64,000 bases of DNA from an uncultured Lachnospiraceae bacterium (GCA_945949085.1 CAMFDJ010000008.1:1-64000), one strand, 5' to 3'. Counted from the first letter of the stretch, positions 9,366 through 20,039 are shown. A program made the numbers and translations. The notes: generated by a model from the sequence alone, not told the origin.

Positions 9366-10556
9366 CTAGCCATTGATCAGTTCTAAGACAGAAACCGGTT
9401 CATTCTCTGTCACTTTGACAATGCCTGCCAGATACTCGTTTACCTTCTCAGCCAGTACATAGTCATAATACGGACCGGATCCCACGTCCGCATACATTGC
9501 CTCCACGGAATCGTATCCAAAGGATTCATATTCTTCCTGTGCATACGTGCTGACATCTTCATCCGTCAAGGTAATACCCGCCTGTTTTGCAATGGCCGCC
9601 ACTGCCAGTTTTTCTTTTGCAGATGCCTGGGAAGCCTCCTCAACCTGCGTTTCATACTCTTCCATTGTAACACCCATACTCTGCTGGATAAATTCCTCCA
9701 GCTCCATCTGGTAGTACTCTGCATATTTTTCAGTGTTTGCCTTGATTCTGGTCTTGGCATCCTCCACAAGCTCACTGGGCGCATCCTTTACCTCACACAA
9801 TGCATAGACTGTCTCCCATACTGTGGATTCTCTGTTGCTTTTATTCTGCTCATCGCAGGTTGTCTGCAGATATTCCTTCATACCCTCTTTGTATGCATCC
9901 ACAGTCTGAAATTCCATTCCCATACCTGCAATCATTTCGTCTGTCATCTCCGGCATGCTTTTTTCGTCGATGGAATTGAGCTTGATCTCAAATATGACAT
10001 CTTTTCCTGCAAGTTCTTCATTCTGATATCCTTCAGGGAATGTCAGCGGCAGGTCAAATTCTTCTCCTACAGCGTGTCCGATCAGTCCATCCTCAAAACC
10101 CGGGATAAATGCACCTGAGCCGATCTCAAGATGCGCACCCTCTGCCGTTCCGCCGTCAAATGCCTCTCCGTCCTTCTTTCCGCAATAATTCAGGTTGACA
10201 ATATCACCTGATTCCACTGTTGTCTTCTCTGTCGCCGCATACTCATACGCATCCATGTACTCCACATAGGATTCAAACTCGGTCTGCATCTGCGTTGTGA
10301 CATCCTCATCGGAGAAATTGTAGACATCTACCGGTACCTCGAGTGAAGAATAGTCTCCTATCGTCACAAAATCTTCTGCATTGATATCCTTTGTGGATAC
10401 AGTGCTCACATCTGTCAGATCCTCTGTTGTATCTTCTGTATCGCCTGCGTTTTGGGACTCTTCCTGCGTTCCCTGACCGTCCTCTTTTGTCCCACATGCA
10501 GTCATGGAGGCTACCATGCTGATCGCAAGCAGAATCGTTAACACTTTCTTTTTCAT
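9366..10556 (-). CDS. Trigger-factor/FKBP-type peptidyl-prolyl isomerase lipoprotein
   Basis: Lipobox MTACGTK; FKBP core IPGFEDGLIGHAVGEEFDLPLTFPEGY. Confidence 0.85.
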   Translation of the reverse strand: MKKKVLTILLAISMVASMTACGTKEDGQGTQEESQNAGDTEDTTEDLTDVSTVSTKDINAEDFVTIGDYSSLEVPVDVYNFSDEDVTTQMQTEFESYVEYMDAYEYAATEKTTVESGDIVNLNYCGKKDGEAFDGGTAEGAHLEIGSGAFIPGFEDGLIGHAVGEEFDLPLTFPEGYQNEELAGKDVIFEIKLNSIDEKSMPEMTDEMIAGMGMEFQTVDAYKEGMKEYLQTTCDEQNKSNRESTVWETVYALCEVKDAPSELVEDAKTRIKANTEKYAEYYQMELEEFIQQSMGVTMEEYETQVEEASQASAKEKLAVAAIAKQAGITLTDEDVSTYAQEEYESFGYDSVEAMYADVGSGPYYDYVLAEKVNEYLAGIVKVTENEPVSVLELING

Positions 10557-10774
10557 AATACTCTCCTATTCTGTATCTGTTCCTCGCGGGCACGTTTTTT
10601 GTGCCTAAAAATACATTTTATTTATACCACATTTCGCAGCGCCGATAAAGCCTTTCGGTGAAATTCACATATTTTTCAGAAATGCTGCATAAATTTGCCA
10701 TCGTTTTCCCCATCTTCCTTGCAAGCGCGCCAAAAGAATGTTATAATTTTTTACAGTTTGTTTAGGAGGTAAAT

Positions 10775-11254
10775 ATGAGCACACTCAGTATTGTATTATT
10801 AGTGATTTTGGCGATACTTATCATCGCAGTAGTTGCCTTGTATTTCATTGGAAAAAAGGCACAGAAGAAACAGGCAGAACAACAGCAGCAGATGGAAGCC
10901 ATGAAACAGACTGTTTCCATGCTGATCATCGACAAGAAGCGGATGAAGATCAAGGATTCCGGTCTTCCTCAGGCTGTCATCGACCAGACGCCAAAGATGA
11001 TGCGTGGCACAAAGCTTCCCATCGTAAAGGCAAAAGTCGGTCCGCAGATTTTATCGCTTGTCTGTGACGAAAAGATTTTTGACAAGGTGCCGCTCAAAAA
11101 AGAGGTCAAGGCTTCTGTCAGCGGTATTTACATCGTTGATGTCAAGGGCATCAGAGGCAATAAGACAAGCGGCGAACCCGCAAAGAAAAAGGGTGTATTT
11201 GCACGTGCCTGGGCAATGGCCAAGGAAAAGGCCGGTGTCAGTCAGGTGAAATAA
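10775..11254 (+). CDS. Conserved hypothetical single-pass membrane protein
   Basis: RBS AGGAGG before ATG, N-terminal TM helix. Confidence 0.65.
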   Translation: MSTLSIVLLVILAILIIAVVALYFIGKKAQKKQAEQQQQMEAMKQTVSMLIIDKKRMKIKDSGLPQAVIDQTPKMMRGTKLPIVKAKVGPQILSLVCDEKIFDKVPLKKEVKASVSGIYIVDVKGIRGNKTSGEPAKKKGVFARAWAMAKEKAGVSQVK

Positions 11255-11309
11255 ACCCTCATAAGACTTTTACAGTTTTTGTTGATCAGCTCTGTTGCAT
11301 GCCTCGCTG

Positions 11310-11750
11310 CTAGGAAAGCAGTGAGATACCATGCTTGGCAGAGCTGATTTCTATTTTTACCGCACAATCCGCTACATATTCGTAGTTGGCTTCTAAAATA
11401 TAGCGCGCATCTACCTGCATATGATCCTCTTCTTCTTTGACACGGACAGATGTTGAGTCAATGCCCATCATGATATCGCCATACGGTGTTGCGTAACAGT
11501 TCATGGATTTCTTATTTTCTTCAAACTCCATGTTCACGTTCACAACGCCTTTTTTATGTACGGTCAGATATCCGTCTTTGAACTTTAAAATATTTTTTGT
11601 GGTCTGGTCAAAGCCTTCCATGACTTCATCAAAAACCACATAGTGCATGTCATTCTTTTTATAATATTTTCCTTTGTTGATGACCTCTACCGCATCCTCA
11701 TGTTCACCCATCTGGATGCCGCTCATGGAAACTAAAACGTCACTTGTCAT
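11310..11750 (-). CDS. DUF1934 (YwiB-like) beta-barrel protein
   Basis: Length and GDIMMGIDS...YILEANYEYVADCAVKIEI pattern. Confidence 0.6.
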   Translation of the reverse strand: MTSDVLVSMSGIQMGEHEDAVEVINKGKYYKKNDMHYVVFDEVMEGFDQTTKNILKFKDGYLTVHKKGVVNVNMEFEENKKSMNCYATPYGDIMMGIDSTSVRVKEEEDHMQVDARYILEANYEYVADCAVKIEISSAKHGISLLS

Positions 11751-11765
11751 AATACAAATCCTCTT

Positions 11766-12152
11766 TTATGGCTCATTTCGCGTGAGACATTCATAAAAAT
11801 AAGAGGCATAGATCACATCATCCCTCCTGCAGGGTGCTTTGCGCTGCCTGTGTCCGGTTTTGCCGAAAGGTTCTTCGAGGTCGCTGATCTGAAGCGGGCT
11901 GCTCTCCTGTACCTGTATGCTGTAAAATCCGTCTCCTGCGTTGTATCCGGCACTATTTTCCTGCTCACATCCGGTGCTGCTTTCCTGCTCGCAGCAGGCA
12001 CTTCCCGAGATTCCCATATCCGGGTACAAAATCCCAAAAAAGAACGCTGTGGCAAATACCATACCTGTCATCCCATATATGATTGTCTCTAAATACTTCG
12101 TTACTCTTTGTTTTTTCTGTTCCATCCGGTATACTCCTTTTCTTTTTTGCAT
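11766..12152 (-). CDS. Hypothetical small membrane protein
   Basis: ORF with one TM helix; start may be MEQKKQRVTK. Confidence 0.4.
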   Translation of the reverse strand: MQKRKGVYRMEQKKQRVTKYLETIIYGMTGMVFATAFFFGILYPDMGISGSACCEQESSTGCEQENSAGYNAGDGFYSIQVQESSPLQISDLEEPFGKTGHRQRKAPCRRDDVIYASYFYECLTRNEP

Positions 12153-12273
12153 CCTGCCTTCTGCGTCTGGATCAGCGGCTGTTACTGATGCTTATTAGGA
12201 GTATATCCCATCCTACTTGATCTAATCATGATCACCGTATCATTTTCTCATTCTGAAATGAATCTATCATTTC

Positions 12274-12948
12274 TCAGGATTCCAAATGCTCCATGATGGA
12301 GGTAAGCTGGTTATGGATGTGGTTTGTAATTTCATCCACTGCTTTTTCCTTATCCCGCAGACGGATATATTCATAAATCCGCTCATGTTCTTCAATCAGG
12401 CGTGCATGATAGGAGGCATCCTTGATATACTCAAAACGATAGCGATACATCTGCTCGGACAGATTGGAGATCATCTGCTGTAGTCTCTCATTACCGGTGG
12501 CACGTACGATGACATCATGCAGTGCCACGTCCGCTTTTGCGATTTTCGTCGCATCCAGTTCTTTCTCCCTTGTCGTTTTGGCAAATTCTTCACAAGCCCT
12601 ATGAAGTTCGTCAAGTCCCTCCTGCGTAATGCGTTCACAGGCGAGCGATGCCGCCAGAGAGTCCAAAGCCACACGCACCTCCAGCACATCCTTCAAACTC
12701 TTGCTCGAAATGTTTGCCACCTCAGCACCTCGTCTGGGCACCATGATCACGAGGCCCTCGAGTTCCAGCTTTCGCATGGCTTCTCTGATCGGGGTGCGGC
12801 TGACACCGAGTCTCTGTGCCAGATGCATTTCCAAAAGTCTCTCACCGGGCTTTAACTCTCCTGTCAAGATGCCCTGTCTGAGCGTCTTAAACACAACATC
12901 CCGAAGCGGAATATATTCATCCATATATTGCAGCATCAAATCCTTCAT
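12274..12948 (-). CDS. GntR (FadR subfamily) transcriptional regulator
   Basis: wHTH GERLLEMHLAQRLGVSRTPIREAMRKLELEGLV plus FCD-like C-terminus. Confidence 0.9.
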   Translation of the reverse strand: MKDLMLQYMDEYIPLRDVVFKTLRQGILTGELKPGERLLEMHLAQRLGVSRTPIREAMRKLELEGLVIMVPRRGAEVANISSKSLKDVLEVRVALDSLAASLACERITQEGLDELHRACEEFAKTTREKELDATKIAKADVALHDVIVRATGNERLQQMISNLSEQMYRYRFEYIKDASYHARLIEEHERIYEYIRLRDKEKAVDEITNHIHNQLTSIMEHLES

Positions 12949-12962
12949 GCTCTTCCCCCTGT

Positions 12963-13853
12963 CTATTCGTCACTGTTGATAAACTCCGTCAAAAATACCT
13001 GCCCGGCAAATGTTGCTTTGACAAGCGCGTCATATGCCTGCTTTGCCGCAACCTCCTGCTCAAAGATACCGAATACGCTCGGTCCGCTGCCACTCATGAG
13101 AGCCCCCATTGCCCCCTTTGCAAGCAAAATTTCTTTGATCTGTGCGATAACAGGATAGTCAGAGATGGTGACGAGCTCCAGCACATTGCCCAGTCTGTCA
13201 GTAATGCCCTGCAAATCCTGCCTCTCAAGGGCATCCAGCATCCCGTCAATATCGGGGTGGTCATACCTGTCTCTGCTGTCAAGTTTGCGGTACACAACCG
13301 GTGTTGACACATTGATGGCAGGTTTTGCTACCACCAGATAGGCCTGCGGCGGGGAAGCGACAGGTGTCAAAATTTCGCCGATTCCCTCTGACAGCGCTGT
13401 CCTGCCCAGCACGCAATAAGGTACATCTGCCCCGATCCGAACACTTTTTTCCTGCAGAACCTCTCTGGGGATCCCCAGTCCGAGCAATTCATTCACGCCC
13501 AGAAGTGTGGCAGCTGCGTCTGCACTTCCGCCTGCCATACCGGCTGCGATCGGAATGCGTTTCTCTAAGTGAATCCTGACGCCGCTCGTATCTCCGGACA
13601 GCTCGCGCAGAAGCATGACTGCTTTATAGATCAGGTTATCCTCTCCTGCCGGAAGTTCACTTTTATCTGTCGTGATGATAATCTCGTCTGCGGCTGCGGG
13701 AGAAAATGTGAGTGTATCGCAAATTTTTACATTCTGCATGATCATCCGCACCTCGTGGTAGCCGTTTGCTAGTCTCCCCACCACATCAAGCCCGAGATTG
13801 ATCTTGGCATATGCCTGCCTTGTGACTGCATGCTTTGTATCCATGGCTTTCAC
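12963..13853 (-). CDS. ispE: 4-diphosphocytidyl-2-C-methyl-D-erythritol kinase
   Basis: AKINLGLDV, IPIAAGMAGGSADAAATL, MSGSGPSVFGIF. Confidence 0.95.
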   Translation of the reverse strand: MKAMDTKHAVTRQAYAKINLGLDVVGRLANGYHEVRMIMQNVKICDTLTFSPAAADEIIITTDKSELPAGEDNLIYKAVMLLRELSGDTSGVRIHLEKRIPIAAGMAGGSADAAATLLGVNELLGLGIPREVLQEKSVRIGADVPYCVLGRTALSEGIGEILTPVASPPQAYLVVAKPAINVSTPVVYRKLDSRDRYDHPDIDGMLDALERQDLQGITDRLGNVLELVTISDYPVIAQIKEILLAKGAMGALMSGSGPSVFGIFEQEVAAKQAYDALVKATFAGQVFLTEFINSDE

Positions 13854-14016
13854 CCTTATCTTATTCTTCTCGTTTTGTTTTGTGATTGTTTTTTGTATAC
13901 AATGCTATAATATACTCTTTGGGCGGAAATTGCAACTGTAGGGAACGAATTGCCAATTATGCACAAAAAAGTGTTAATTGTGTCATGTTACCTGTTTTTC
14001 TTTTTCCACAACAAAA

Positions 14017-14064
14017 AATCCCTGATCAGAATACCGGATTTGTACCGTCATCCAAGCAGGGATT
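14017..14064 (-). terminator. Terminator downstream of the DUF3794/LysM gene
   Basis: AATCCCTG...CAGGGATT followed by T-tract on minus strand. Confidence 0.6.
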
Positions 14065-14149
14065 TCCCTCTATTGATTTCTCACAATTTCATGTGCCACA
14101 ATAGACATTTCCGTCACATAAAAGCTATTTGCCCTTTTCCGCCTGCGGC

Positions 14150-15733
14150 TCACACATCCCGCATCAGGATCAGCTGCTGACCGGGCAGAATCGTATCGCC
14201 TTCCAGATCATTGAGCTGCCGGATCTTGTCAACCGGCATGTAATATTTCTTCCCGATCTGATACAGGGTGTCTCCCGGCTGTACAAAATAGATGACGATA
14301 CCCGGCATCGCCGCCATTTTTTGCTTGCCAAGTGGCTGCACATTGAGCCTGTCGATCAGTTCCTCCTCAAATTCCTCCATAAAGAGTCCGCTGACAGTCA
14401 GGACAGCTTTGACCTCAAGCTGCCGGGCATCTGTCAAGGTACCACTGAGCTGGTCGAGCGATACTTCCACATTGCAGATACAATCCTTTGGCAGTCCTTT
14501 CGCCTCCAGCAGATAAGTAAAAGGAAAGCTCTGGCTGTCCGCCATATATGGCATTTTGTCGTCCTGTGTCACAAAAAGGCTTCTGACAGTCATGATTCCT
14601 TCCACCTGCATCCCATCTTCTACGATGGAATACTCTTCTAAGGACACCTCCCCCTGCATATGGAGCATCTGCAGGATCGGCACCGCTTCATTTAAGGAAA
14701 TGACTTCCTCCACGCGGCATCTTCCGTCATTGCGCAGCAATATTTTGCGAAAACTGCCTTTCTTCCCCTCGGTCAACACTTCATCCCGAATCCCATAGAC
14801 ATCGCTTAAGAGGCTCACCTGCGACTCCTCATACAGCTTGATGCAAAGCTGAAGGGTAAGGTCAATTGCAAAGGAGCGTTCCTCCCCATCAAAGTCAGGC
14901 TTTACTTCAAAATCCAGTGCTGTGATGGTCCACCGGATATCCGGAATCATCATGTCAGTACTGCCGTGACATTCCACAACGGCGCGGAAAGGAAGCTGCG
15001 TCTCATAAAAGCGGATATTTTCTTCCTCATCTCCGCTGTCATAGAGCAGAAAAACCTCCAGTTCCCCGCTGATATGAATTTCATTGTCCCGCGGCTTAAA
15101 CTCCGGGTGAACAATCCTGATGCTCTTATAAATCAGGCGGTAAATATTCGGGTATCCATTCGGCAGACTGCCTTCCTGATGAACGCGGCATACATCACGC
15201 GTCCGCACTGAAAGCTTTGCAATCTGCATCTGTTTTTTCCGGTATTCGACTCTCTCACTTTCCTCGCAGATCAGATCGGTTGCTGCCATCTCGTCATATA
15301 GAGCATCTGCCTGCAAGGTAAAAGTCAGAATACTTCTGATGCTCATCTTGCGTGAATTGATCATCCCGACCGACAAATCCTCTATCTTACAGATGACATC
15401 TACTGTATCCCCTGCCTGAATTCCCTCCGCAAAAACCACCTCTTCAAAAGGAAGCTTTCCACACATGCTGCCAAGTGTCTCCTCCTCTTCTTCTGTCAGA
15501 TACAATATGGAGACGTCAAGTGTGCCCTTCACCGTCACATGGTCAGCCGAAGCTCTGCACTCCGAAATGTTGACCGTTCCCTCCTGCATAATGATGCGGC
15601 TGATATCCGGACAATCTTCTTTCAGATTGATGTCATCTTCCATTGTGATCTGGGACACTGCTTTGCACTTGACCATGTCCATATGTATATTACTCTGTAC
15701 CAGATCCATAAAAAATCTCCCTGTTTCCTTCAC
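14150..15733 (-). CDS. DUF3794 (SPOCS) and LysM domain protein
   Basis: Repeated DUF3794-like segments; C-terminal LysM YFVQPGDTLYQIGKKYYMPVDKIRQLNDL. Confidence 0.8.
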   Translation of the reverse strand: MKETGRFFMDLVQSNIHMDMVKCKAVSQITMEDDINLKEDCPDISRIIMQEGTVNISECRASADHVTVKGTLDVSILYLTEEEEETLGSMCGKLPFEEVVFAEGIQAGDTVDVICKIEDLSVGMINSRKMSIRSILTFTLQADALYDEMAATDLICEESERVEYRKKQMQIAKLSVRTRDVCRVHQEGSLPNGYPNIYRLIYKSIRIVHPEFKPRDNEIHISGELEVFLLYDSGDEEENIRFYETQLPFRAVVECHGSTDMMIPDIRWTITALDFEVKPDFDGEERSFAIDLTLQLCIKLYEESQVSLLSDVYGIRDEVLTEGKKGSFRKILLRNDGRCRVEEVISLNEAVPILQMLHMQGEVSLEEYSIVEDGMQVEGIMTVRSLFVTQDDKMPYMADSQSFPFTYLLEAKGLPKDCICNVEVSLDQLSGTLTDARQLEVKAVLTVSGLFMEEFEEELIDRLNVQPLGKQKMAAMPGIVIYFVQPGDTLYQIGKKYYMPVDKIRQLNDLEGDTILPGQQLILMRDV

Positions 15734-15880
15734 TATCTTGTTTCATTGTATGAAGGAAGCAGGGAGAATATAACTTCTCACGCTTCTAAATCTATTTTAC
15801 CGGATGCATGTTGCAATCACAACACAGCACACCTTAACCGACAATACACGGGCAGAAAACTGTTTTTTCCAATCCGATGT

Positions 15881-16786
15881 CTATTTTACGCAGCCGACAA
15901 TCGAGTTGATATCCTCAATACCCTTTTCCTGCATAAATTTCTCGATACCGGAAACAATCTCCTCGGTTGCATAAGGATTGACAAAATTCATGGCACCGAC
16001 CGCTACAGCGCCGGCACCTGCCATCATGAATTCTATGGCATCCTCAGCCGTCGCAATGCCGCCCATACCGATGATTGGAATTTTGACAGCATTTGCTGCC
16101 TGCCAGACCATGCGCACTGCCACAGGCTTAATGGCAGGACCACTAAGGCCTCCTGTTTTATTGGCAAGTGCAAAACATCGCCTGTTGATATCGATTTTCA
16201 TTCCTGTAATCGTATTGATCAGGGAAATGGCATCCGCACCGCCTGCCTCAGCCGCTCTCGCCATCTCGGCAATATCCGTCACATTCGGGCTCAGCTTCAT
16301 AATGACGGGCTGCTTTGCTTTTCTTTTGATTTCCTGTGTAATATGCAAAAGAGCATCCGTCTTCTGCCCGAAAGCGATTGCACCCTCCTTGACATTTGGG
16401 CAGGATACATTGATCTCCAGCATGTCAACTCGCTCCTCATCCCCGAGACGCTCCACTACCTCCAGATAGTCTTCCACGCTCTTGCCACACACATTGACGA
16501 TCACTTTTGTATCAAACTGCTCCAGAAAAGCCAGATCTCTTTCCACAAACACATCGATTCCCGGATTCTGCAATCCGATCGCATTGAGCATACCGCCGTA
16601 GGTCTCTGCCACGCGGGGCGTAGGGTTCCCCGGCCACGGCACATTGGCAACCCCTTTTGTCACGACTGCTCCAAGCTTGTTTAAATCCACAAACTCACTG
16701 TATTCCATTCCCGATCCAAAGGTACCTGAGGCTGTCATAACGGGATTTTTGAATTCCACTCCCGCAATCTTTACTTTTGTATTCAT
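15881..16786 (-). CDS. pyrD: Dihydroorotate dehydrogenase B, catalytic subunit
   Basis: ISLINTITGMKIDINRR, IIGMGGIATAEDAIEFMMAGA. Confidence 0.95.
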   Translation of the reverse strand: MNTKVKIAGVEFKNPVMTASGTFGSGMEYSEFVDLNKLGAVVTKGVANVPWPGNPTPRVAETYGGMLNAIGLQNPGIDVFVERDLAFLEQFDTKVIVNVCGKSVEDYLEVVERLGDEERVDMLEINVSCPNVKEGAIAFGQKTDALLHITQEIKRKAKQPVIMKLSPNVTDIAEMARAAEAGGADAISLINTITGMKIDINRRCFALANKTGGLSGPAIKPVAVRMVWQAANAVKIPIIGMGGIATAEDAIEFMMAGAGAVAVGAMNFVNPYATEEIVSGIEKFMQEKGIEDINSIVGCVK

Positions 16787-17580
16787 CAGATTTCTACCTC
16801 CTTTGCATCGTAGACCGGTCCGTCCGTACAGATTCTTGCATTGTGCACGTGAGAATGCGCATCCACCTCTTTTGTCTTAACTATGCAGCCAAGGCATGCT
16901 CCCACACCGCAGGCCATGCGTTCCTCCAAGGAGATATAGGCCTCCATATGGTTATCCTCGGCAAACTTTTTGATTGCACGCAGCATCGGCATCGGACCAC
17001 ATGCAAAGATCATATCTCCTTCCAGATGATTGTCTGCAATCGCATCCATGACGGTTCCCCTGCTGCCTGCGGATCCGTCCTCCGTGGCAATATAAAGATC
17101 CGCATACCGTTTCATATCCTCATCCAGAAACAGTTCATTCCGGTAACCTAAGATGGCACTCACAGATGCCGCCTTACCCGCTTTCTTTAATTCCTTTGCC
17201 AGCTCGAGCATGGGCGGAATACCGATACCGCCACCCATCAAAAAGACTCTTTTTCCTTCTGCCAGCGAAAGATCATATCCATTGCCAAGCGTCCCGAGAA
17301 TTGAAATTTCTTTTCCTGCGTGATACTGTGAGAATTCTGTTGTTCCCTGTCCTGCCACGCGGTAGACAATGCGTAGCATCGTCTTTTCTTCATTCACCTC
17401 ACAGATACTGATCGGACGCGGCAGAAGTGTTGCCTGACTATGCGGATACACACTGATGAACTGTCCAGGTCTTGCATCCTGCGCAAGAGACGTCTCTATC
17501 CACATATCATAAATGCCGTCTGCGATTTCATCCTGCCTGTATACGCGGGCAGTTACTTTTTTCTTCTGTGCCATACACAT
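16786..17580 (-). CDS. pyrK: Dihydroorotate dehydrogenase B, electron transfer subunit
   Basis: MGGGIGIPPML; Cys-rich ACGVGACLGC; overlaps pyrD. Confidence 0.93.
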   Translation of the reverse strand: MCMAQKKKVTARVYRQDEIADGIYDMWIETSLAQDARPGQFISVYPHSQATLLPRPISICEVNEEKTMLRIVYRVAGQGTTEFSQYHAGKEISILGTLGNGYDLSLAEGKRVFLMGGGIGIPPMLELAKELKKAGKAASVSAILGYRNELFLDEDMKRYADLYIATEDGSAGSRGTVMDAIADNHLEGDMIFACGPMPMLRAIKKFAEDNHMEAYISLEERMACGVGACLGCIVKTKEVDAHSHVHNARICTDGPVYDAKEVEI

Positions 17581-17606
17581 GTTCCTCTCTTTTTCCTAGA
17601 ATCATC

Positions 17607-17806
17607 GGATAATTATAAAATTTGCAATATCGTAGATGCGGACGTACGAGCTGCACGAATCCCAAGCAGGCCGTTTGACTTGCCGGTACTTAGCGAGGTT
17701 CTTTCGAGCTTAGTACCGTTGCAATTCATCGGAGCGCGAGCGTCCTGCGGGGATTCCGGCAGATTGTACGGTCGGCTATACAGATTCAATCATTTCGCAA
17801 TTACCT
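17607..17806. repeat. Dispersed intergenic repeat family A, copy 2 (~200 bp)
   Basis: Interior AATCCCAAGCAGGCCGTTTGACTTGCCGGTACTTAGCGAGGT...GCGGGGATT closely matches 5030-5120. Confidence 0.8.
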
Positions 17807-17841
17807 GTTCCGGTAACAATCATTGTTTTCAGCTCTATCAT

Positions 17842-19152
17842 TTATTCTGCTTCATATACAATCTTACCGTTACAGATCGTTTTTTCTATTCTACCATAAA
17901 ATGTCTGTCCCAAAAACGGGGAATTCTGCGATTTCGATACAAAATGATCAAATGTAACGGTCTGCGTATCATCAAACAGAATCAGATCTGCCGGTGCACC
18001 TTCCCTGACGGTTCCGTAGGGCAGATGATACAGCTGCGCAGGCGCCAGGCTCATGCGTGCAAAAAGCGTCGGAAAATCCAGATAGCCTTCTTTGACCAGA
18101 TTTGTCACAGCAAGTGCAAAAGCCGTCTCCAGTCCGATGATACCACTCGGCGCCTCTGTCAGCGGCTTTGCCTTCTCCTGCGCCGCATGCGGTGCATGGT
18201 CTGTTGCAATCATATCAATTGTTCCGTCCATAAGTCCTTTGATGACAGCCTGTCTGTCTGCCTCAGTTCGAAGCGGCGGATTCATCTTGGCAAGTGTCCC
18301 ATATCGGATTGCAGCTTCCTCCGTCAAAGTGAAATGATGCGGTGTTGCTTCGGCATGAATGTTATCCTGTCCCATCTCCAAAGCTTTGGCTTTCGCACGT
18401 CGTACCAGCTCCACGCTTTCTGCCGCGCTGATATGCTGCACGTCAAATGCAGCTCCTGTTTCAAGTGCAATCTGCAAATCTCTCTCCACAAGCGAAATTT
18501 CAGCCATCCGGTCGGAGCCGCCAATCCCCAAATGCGCCGATGCCTCTCCGCGATTGATCCCATTATTTTCAATATAAGCCGGATTTTCCTCGTGAAGACT
18601 GATAGGCACATCAAGTGCCGCTGCTTCTTCCATTGCTGCTCTAACCAAATCCTCCGACAAAATCGGAATACCATCATCCGTAAATCCCACAGCGCCTGCT
18701 TCCTTCAGGGCAGCCATATCTGTCATTTCCTGCCCTTTTAACCCTTTGGTGATTGCCGCACAGGTATGCACATGAATATCTGTCGCAAGTCCTTTTTCTA
18801 TGACATAGCGCAGCGTTTGTTCCTCATCCACTGCCGGCTTTGTGTTGGCCATCAGCACAACTGTTGTCACGCCGCCCTTTGCCGCCGCCTTCGCCCCTGT
18901 CAGGATGTCTTCCTTATGCGTAAAACCGGGATCCCTGAAGTGTACATGCACATCCACAAGTCCGGGGCCAATCTTAAGCCCTTCTGCATCTATCGTCTGT
19001 AAGGTATCTCCTTTCGGAAGCACAGTCTCTGCCTCCTTAGCGGAAATCCTGTCTGCCAGACGTAAGATCTTTCCCTCTGCCAGAAGGATATCCTTTTGCT
19101 CCATTGTGCCTCTCTGCGGATCGATCAGAATGCCGTTTTGAATCAAGATCAT
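17842..19152 (-). CDS. pyrC: Dihydroorotase
   Basis: VDVHVHFRDPGFTHKEDILTG, IATDHAPH. Confidence 0.96.
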   Translation of the reverse strand: MILIQNGILIDPQRGTMEQKDILLAEGKILRLADRISAKEAETVLPKGDTLQTIDAEGLKIGPGLVDVHVHFRDPGFTHKEDILTGAKAAAKGGVTTVVLMANTKPAVDEEQTLRYVIEKGLATDIHVHTCAAITKGLKGQEMTDMAALKEAGAVGFTDDGIPILSEDLVRAAMEEAAALDVPISLHEENPAYIENNGINRGEASAHLGIGGSDRMAEISLVERDLQIALETGAAFDVQHISAAESVELVRRAKAKALEMGQDNIHAEATPHHFTLTEEAAIRYGTLAKMNPPLRTEADRQAVIKGLMDGTIDMIATDHAPHAAQEKAKPLTEAPSGIIGLETAFALAVTNLVKEGYLDFPTLFARMSLAPAQLYHLPYGTVREGAPADLILFDDTQTVTFDHFVSKSQNSPFLGQTFYGRIEKTICNGKIVYEAE

Positions 19153-19288
19153 CTGTCTCTTTCTCCTTTTCCGTTAGCCGGTATCCGTTCCTTGCAACAT
19201 ATGATTGTATGCATCGGAATGTCTTTCCTGCTATGCCACGCCGGCTGTTTTGTCTATTGTATCACAGATGGTGATTTCCATCCATCTC

Positions 19289-19735
19289 TCATTCAAAAAC
19301 AACCGTCAGATCAGATAACTCCGTCTTGATCACAATATAGGGATATGACGGCTGCTCTGTCTTTGGCTCCCCTTCTGACGGTCCGATCAGCGATGAACCA
19401 AAATAGATTGCATTCTTTGTCACATATGCCGTTTTTACCATAATACTGTAACCTCCGGTCGGCTGACTGCCATATCCCTGACAGATATATAAAAATCCAT
19501 TATCCTCAAAAGTAAGCTTAAACGGATTCTCTTTTTTGGAATTTATGATTTCCTTAAGCTCTGCCGGCAGCTCATCCTCGCACTGCACCGTATAATCCAA
19601 ATCCCTCAGCTTTTCCTCCGACACGGTTGCCATAGCGCATCCGCACAGCACAAATAAGACTGCAAACAGCCCCATCACCTGTGTCAACATCCTTTTTCCC
19701 AGCTTATCCAAAAACAATTCTGCTCCTTCTCCCAC
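19289..19735 (-). CDS. PrcB C-terminal-like lipoprotein
   Basis: Lipobox FVLCGCAM; GGYSIMVKTAYVTKNAIYFGSSLIGP...YPYIVIKTE. Confidence 0.5.
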   Translation of the reverse strand: MGEGAELFLDKLGKRMLTQVMGLFAVLFVLCGCAMATVSEEKLRDLDYTVQCEDELPAELKEIINSKKENPFKLTFEDNGFLYICQGYGSQPTGGYSIMVKTAYVTKNAIYFGSSLIGPSEGEPKTEQPSYPYIVIKTELSDLTVVFE

Positions 19736-19813
19736 TCAGACATTTTCTACTATTCTATGAAAAAAGTCCATCATCTATGCCACCCTTGTTATTTTCTTCC
19801 TGGTTTTGTATAA

Positions 19814-19965
19814 TGTAACTATTCAGAGCCATGTAAATTTTTAAAATATTGGGCGTCATGCTTGCATGAACGAACAATGTTTTGAAAATTTATAGGGCGA
19901 AGTAACCACATGAGCAAAAGGAAAGCCTCGCAGAGGCGATTTTGCGAATGGGGTTCTGGATTCCA
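19814..19965. repeat. Dispersed intergenic repeat family B, copy 2 (inverted relative to copy 1)
   Basis: Reverse complement shares CGCAAAATCGC.TCTGCGA.GCTTTCCTTTTGCTCATGTGGTTACTTCGCCCTATAAATTT with copy 1. Confidence 0.8.
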
Positions 19966-20039
19966 TCGAGAAGAAGCGAAAGCGGATTCGAGATGGTTTC
20001 ACATTTTATCATACATTTAAACGAGAATCGGAGCCTATC

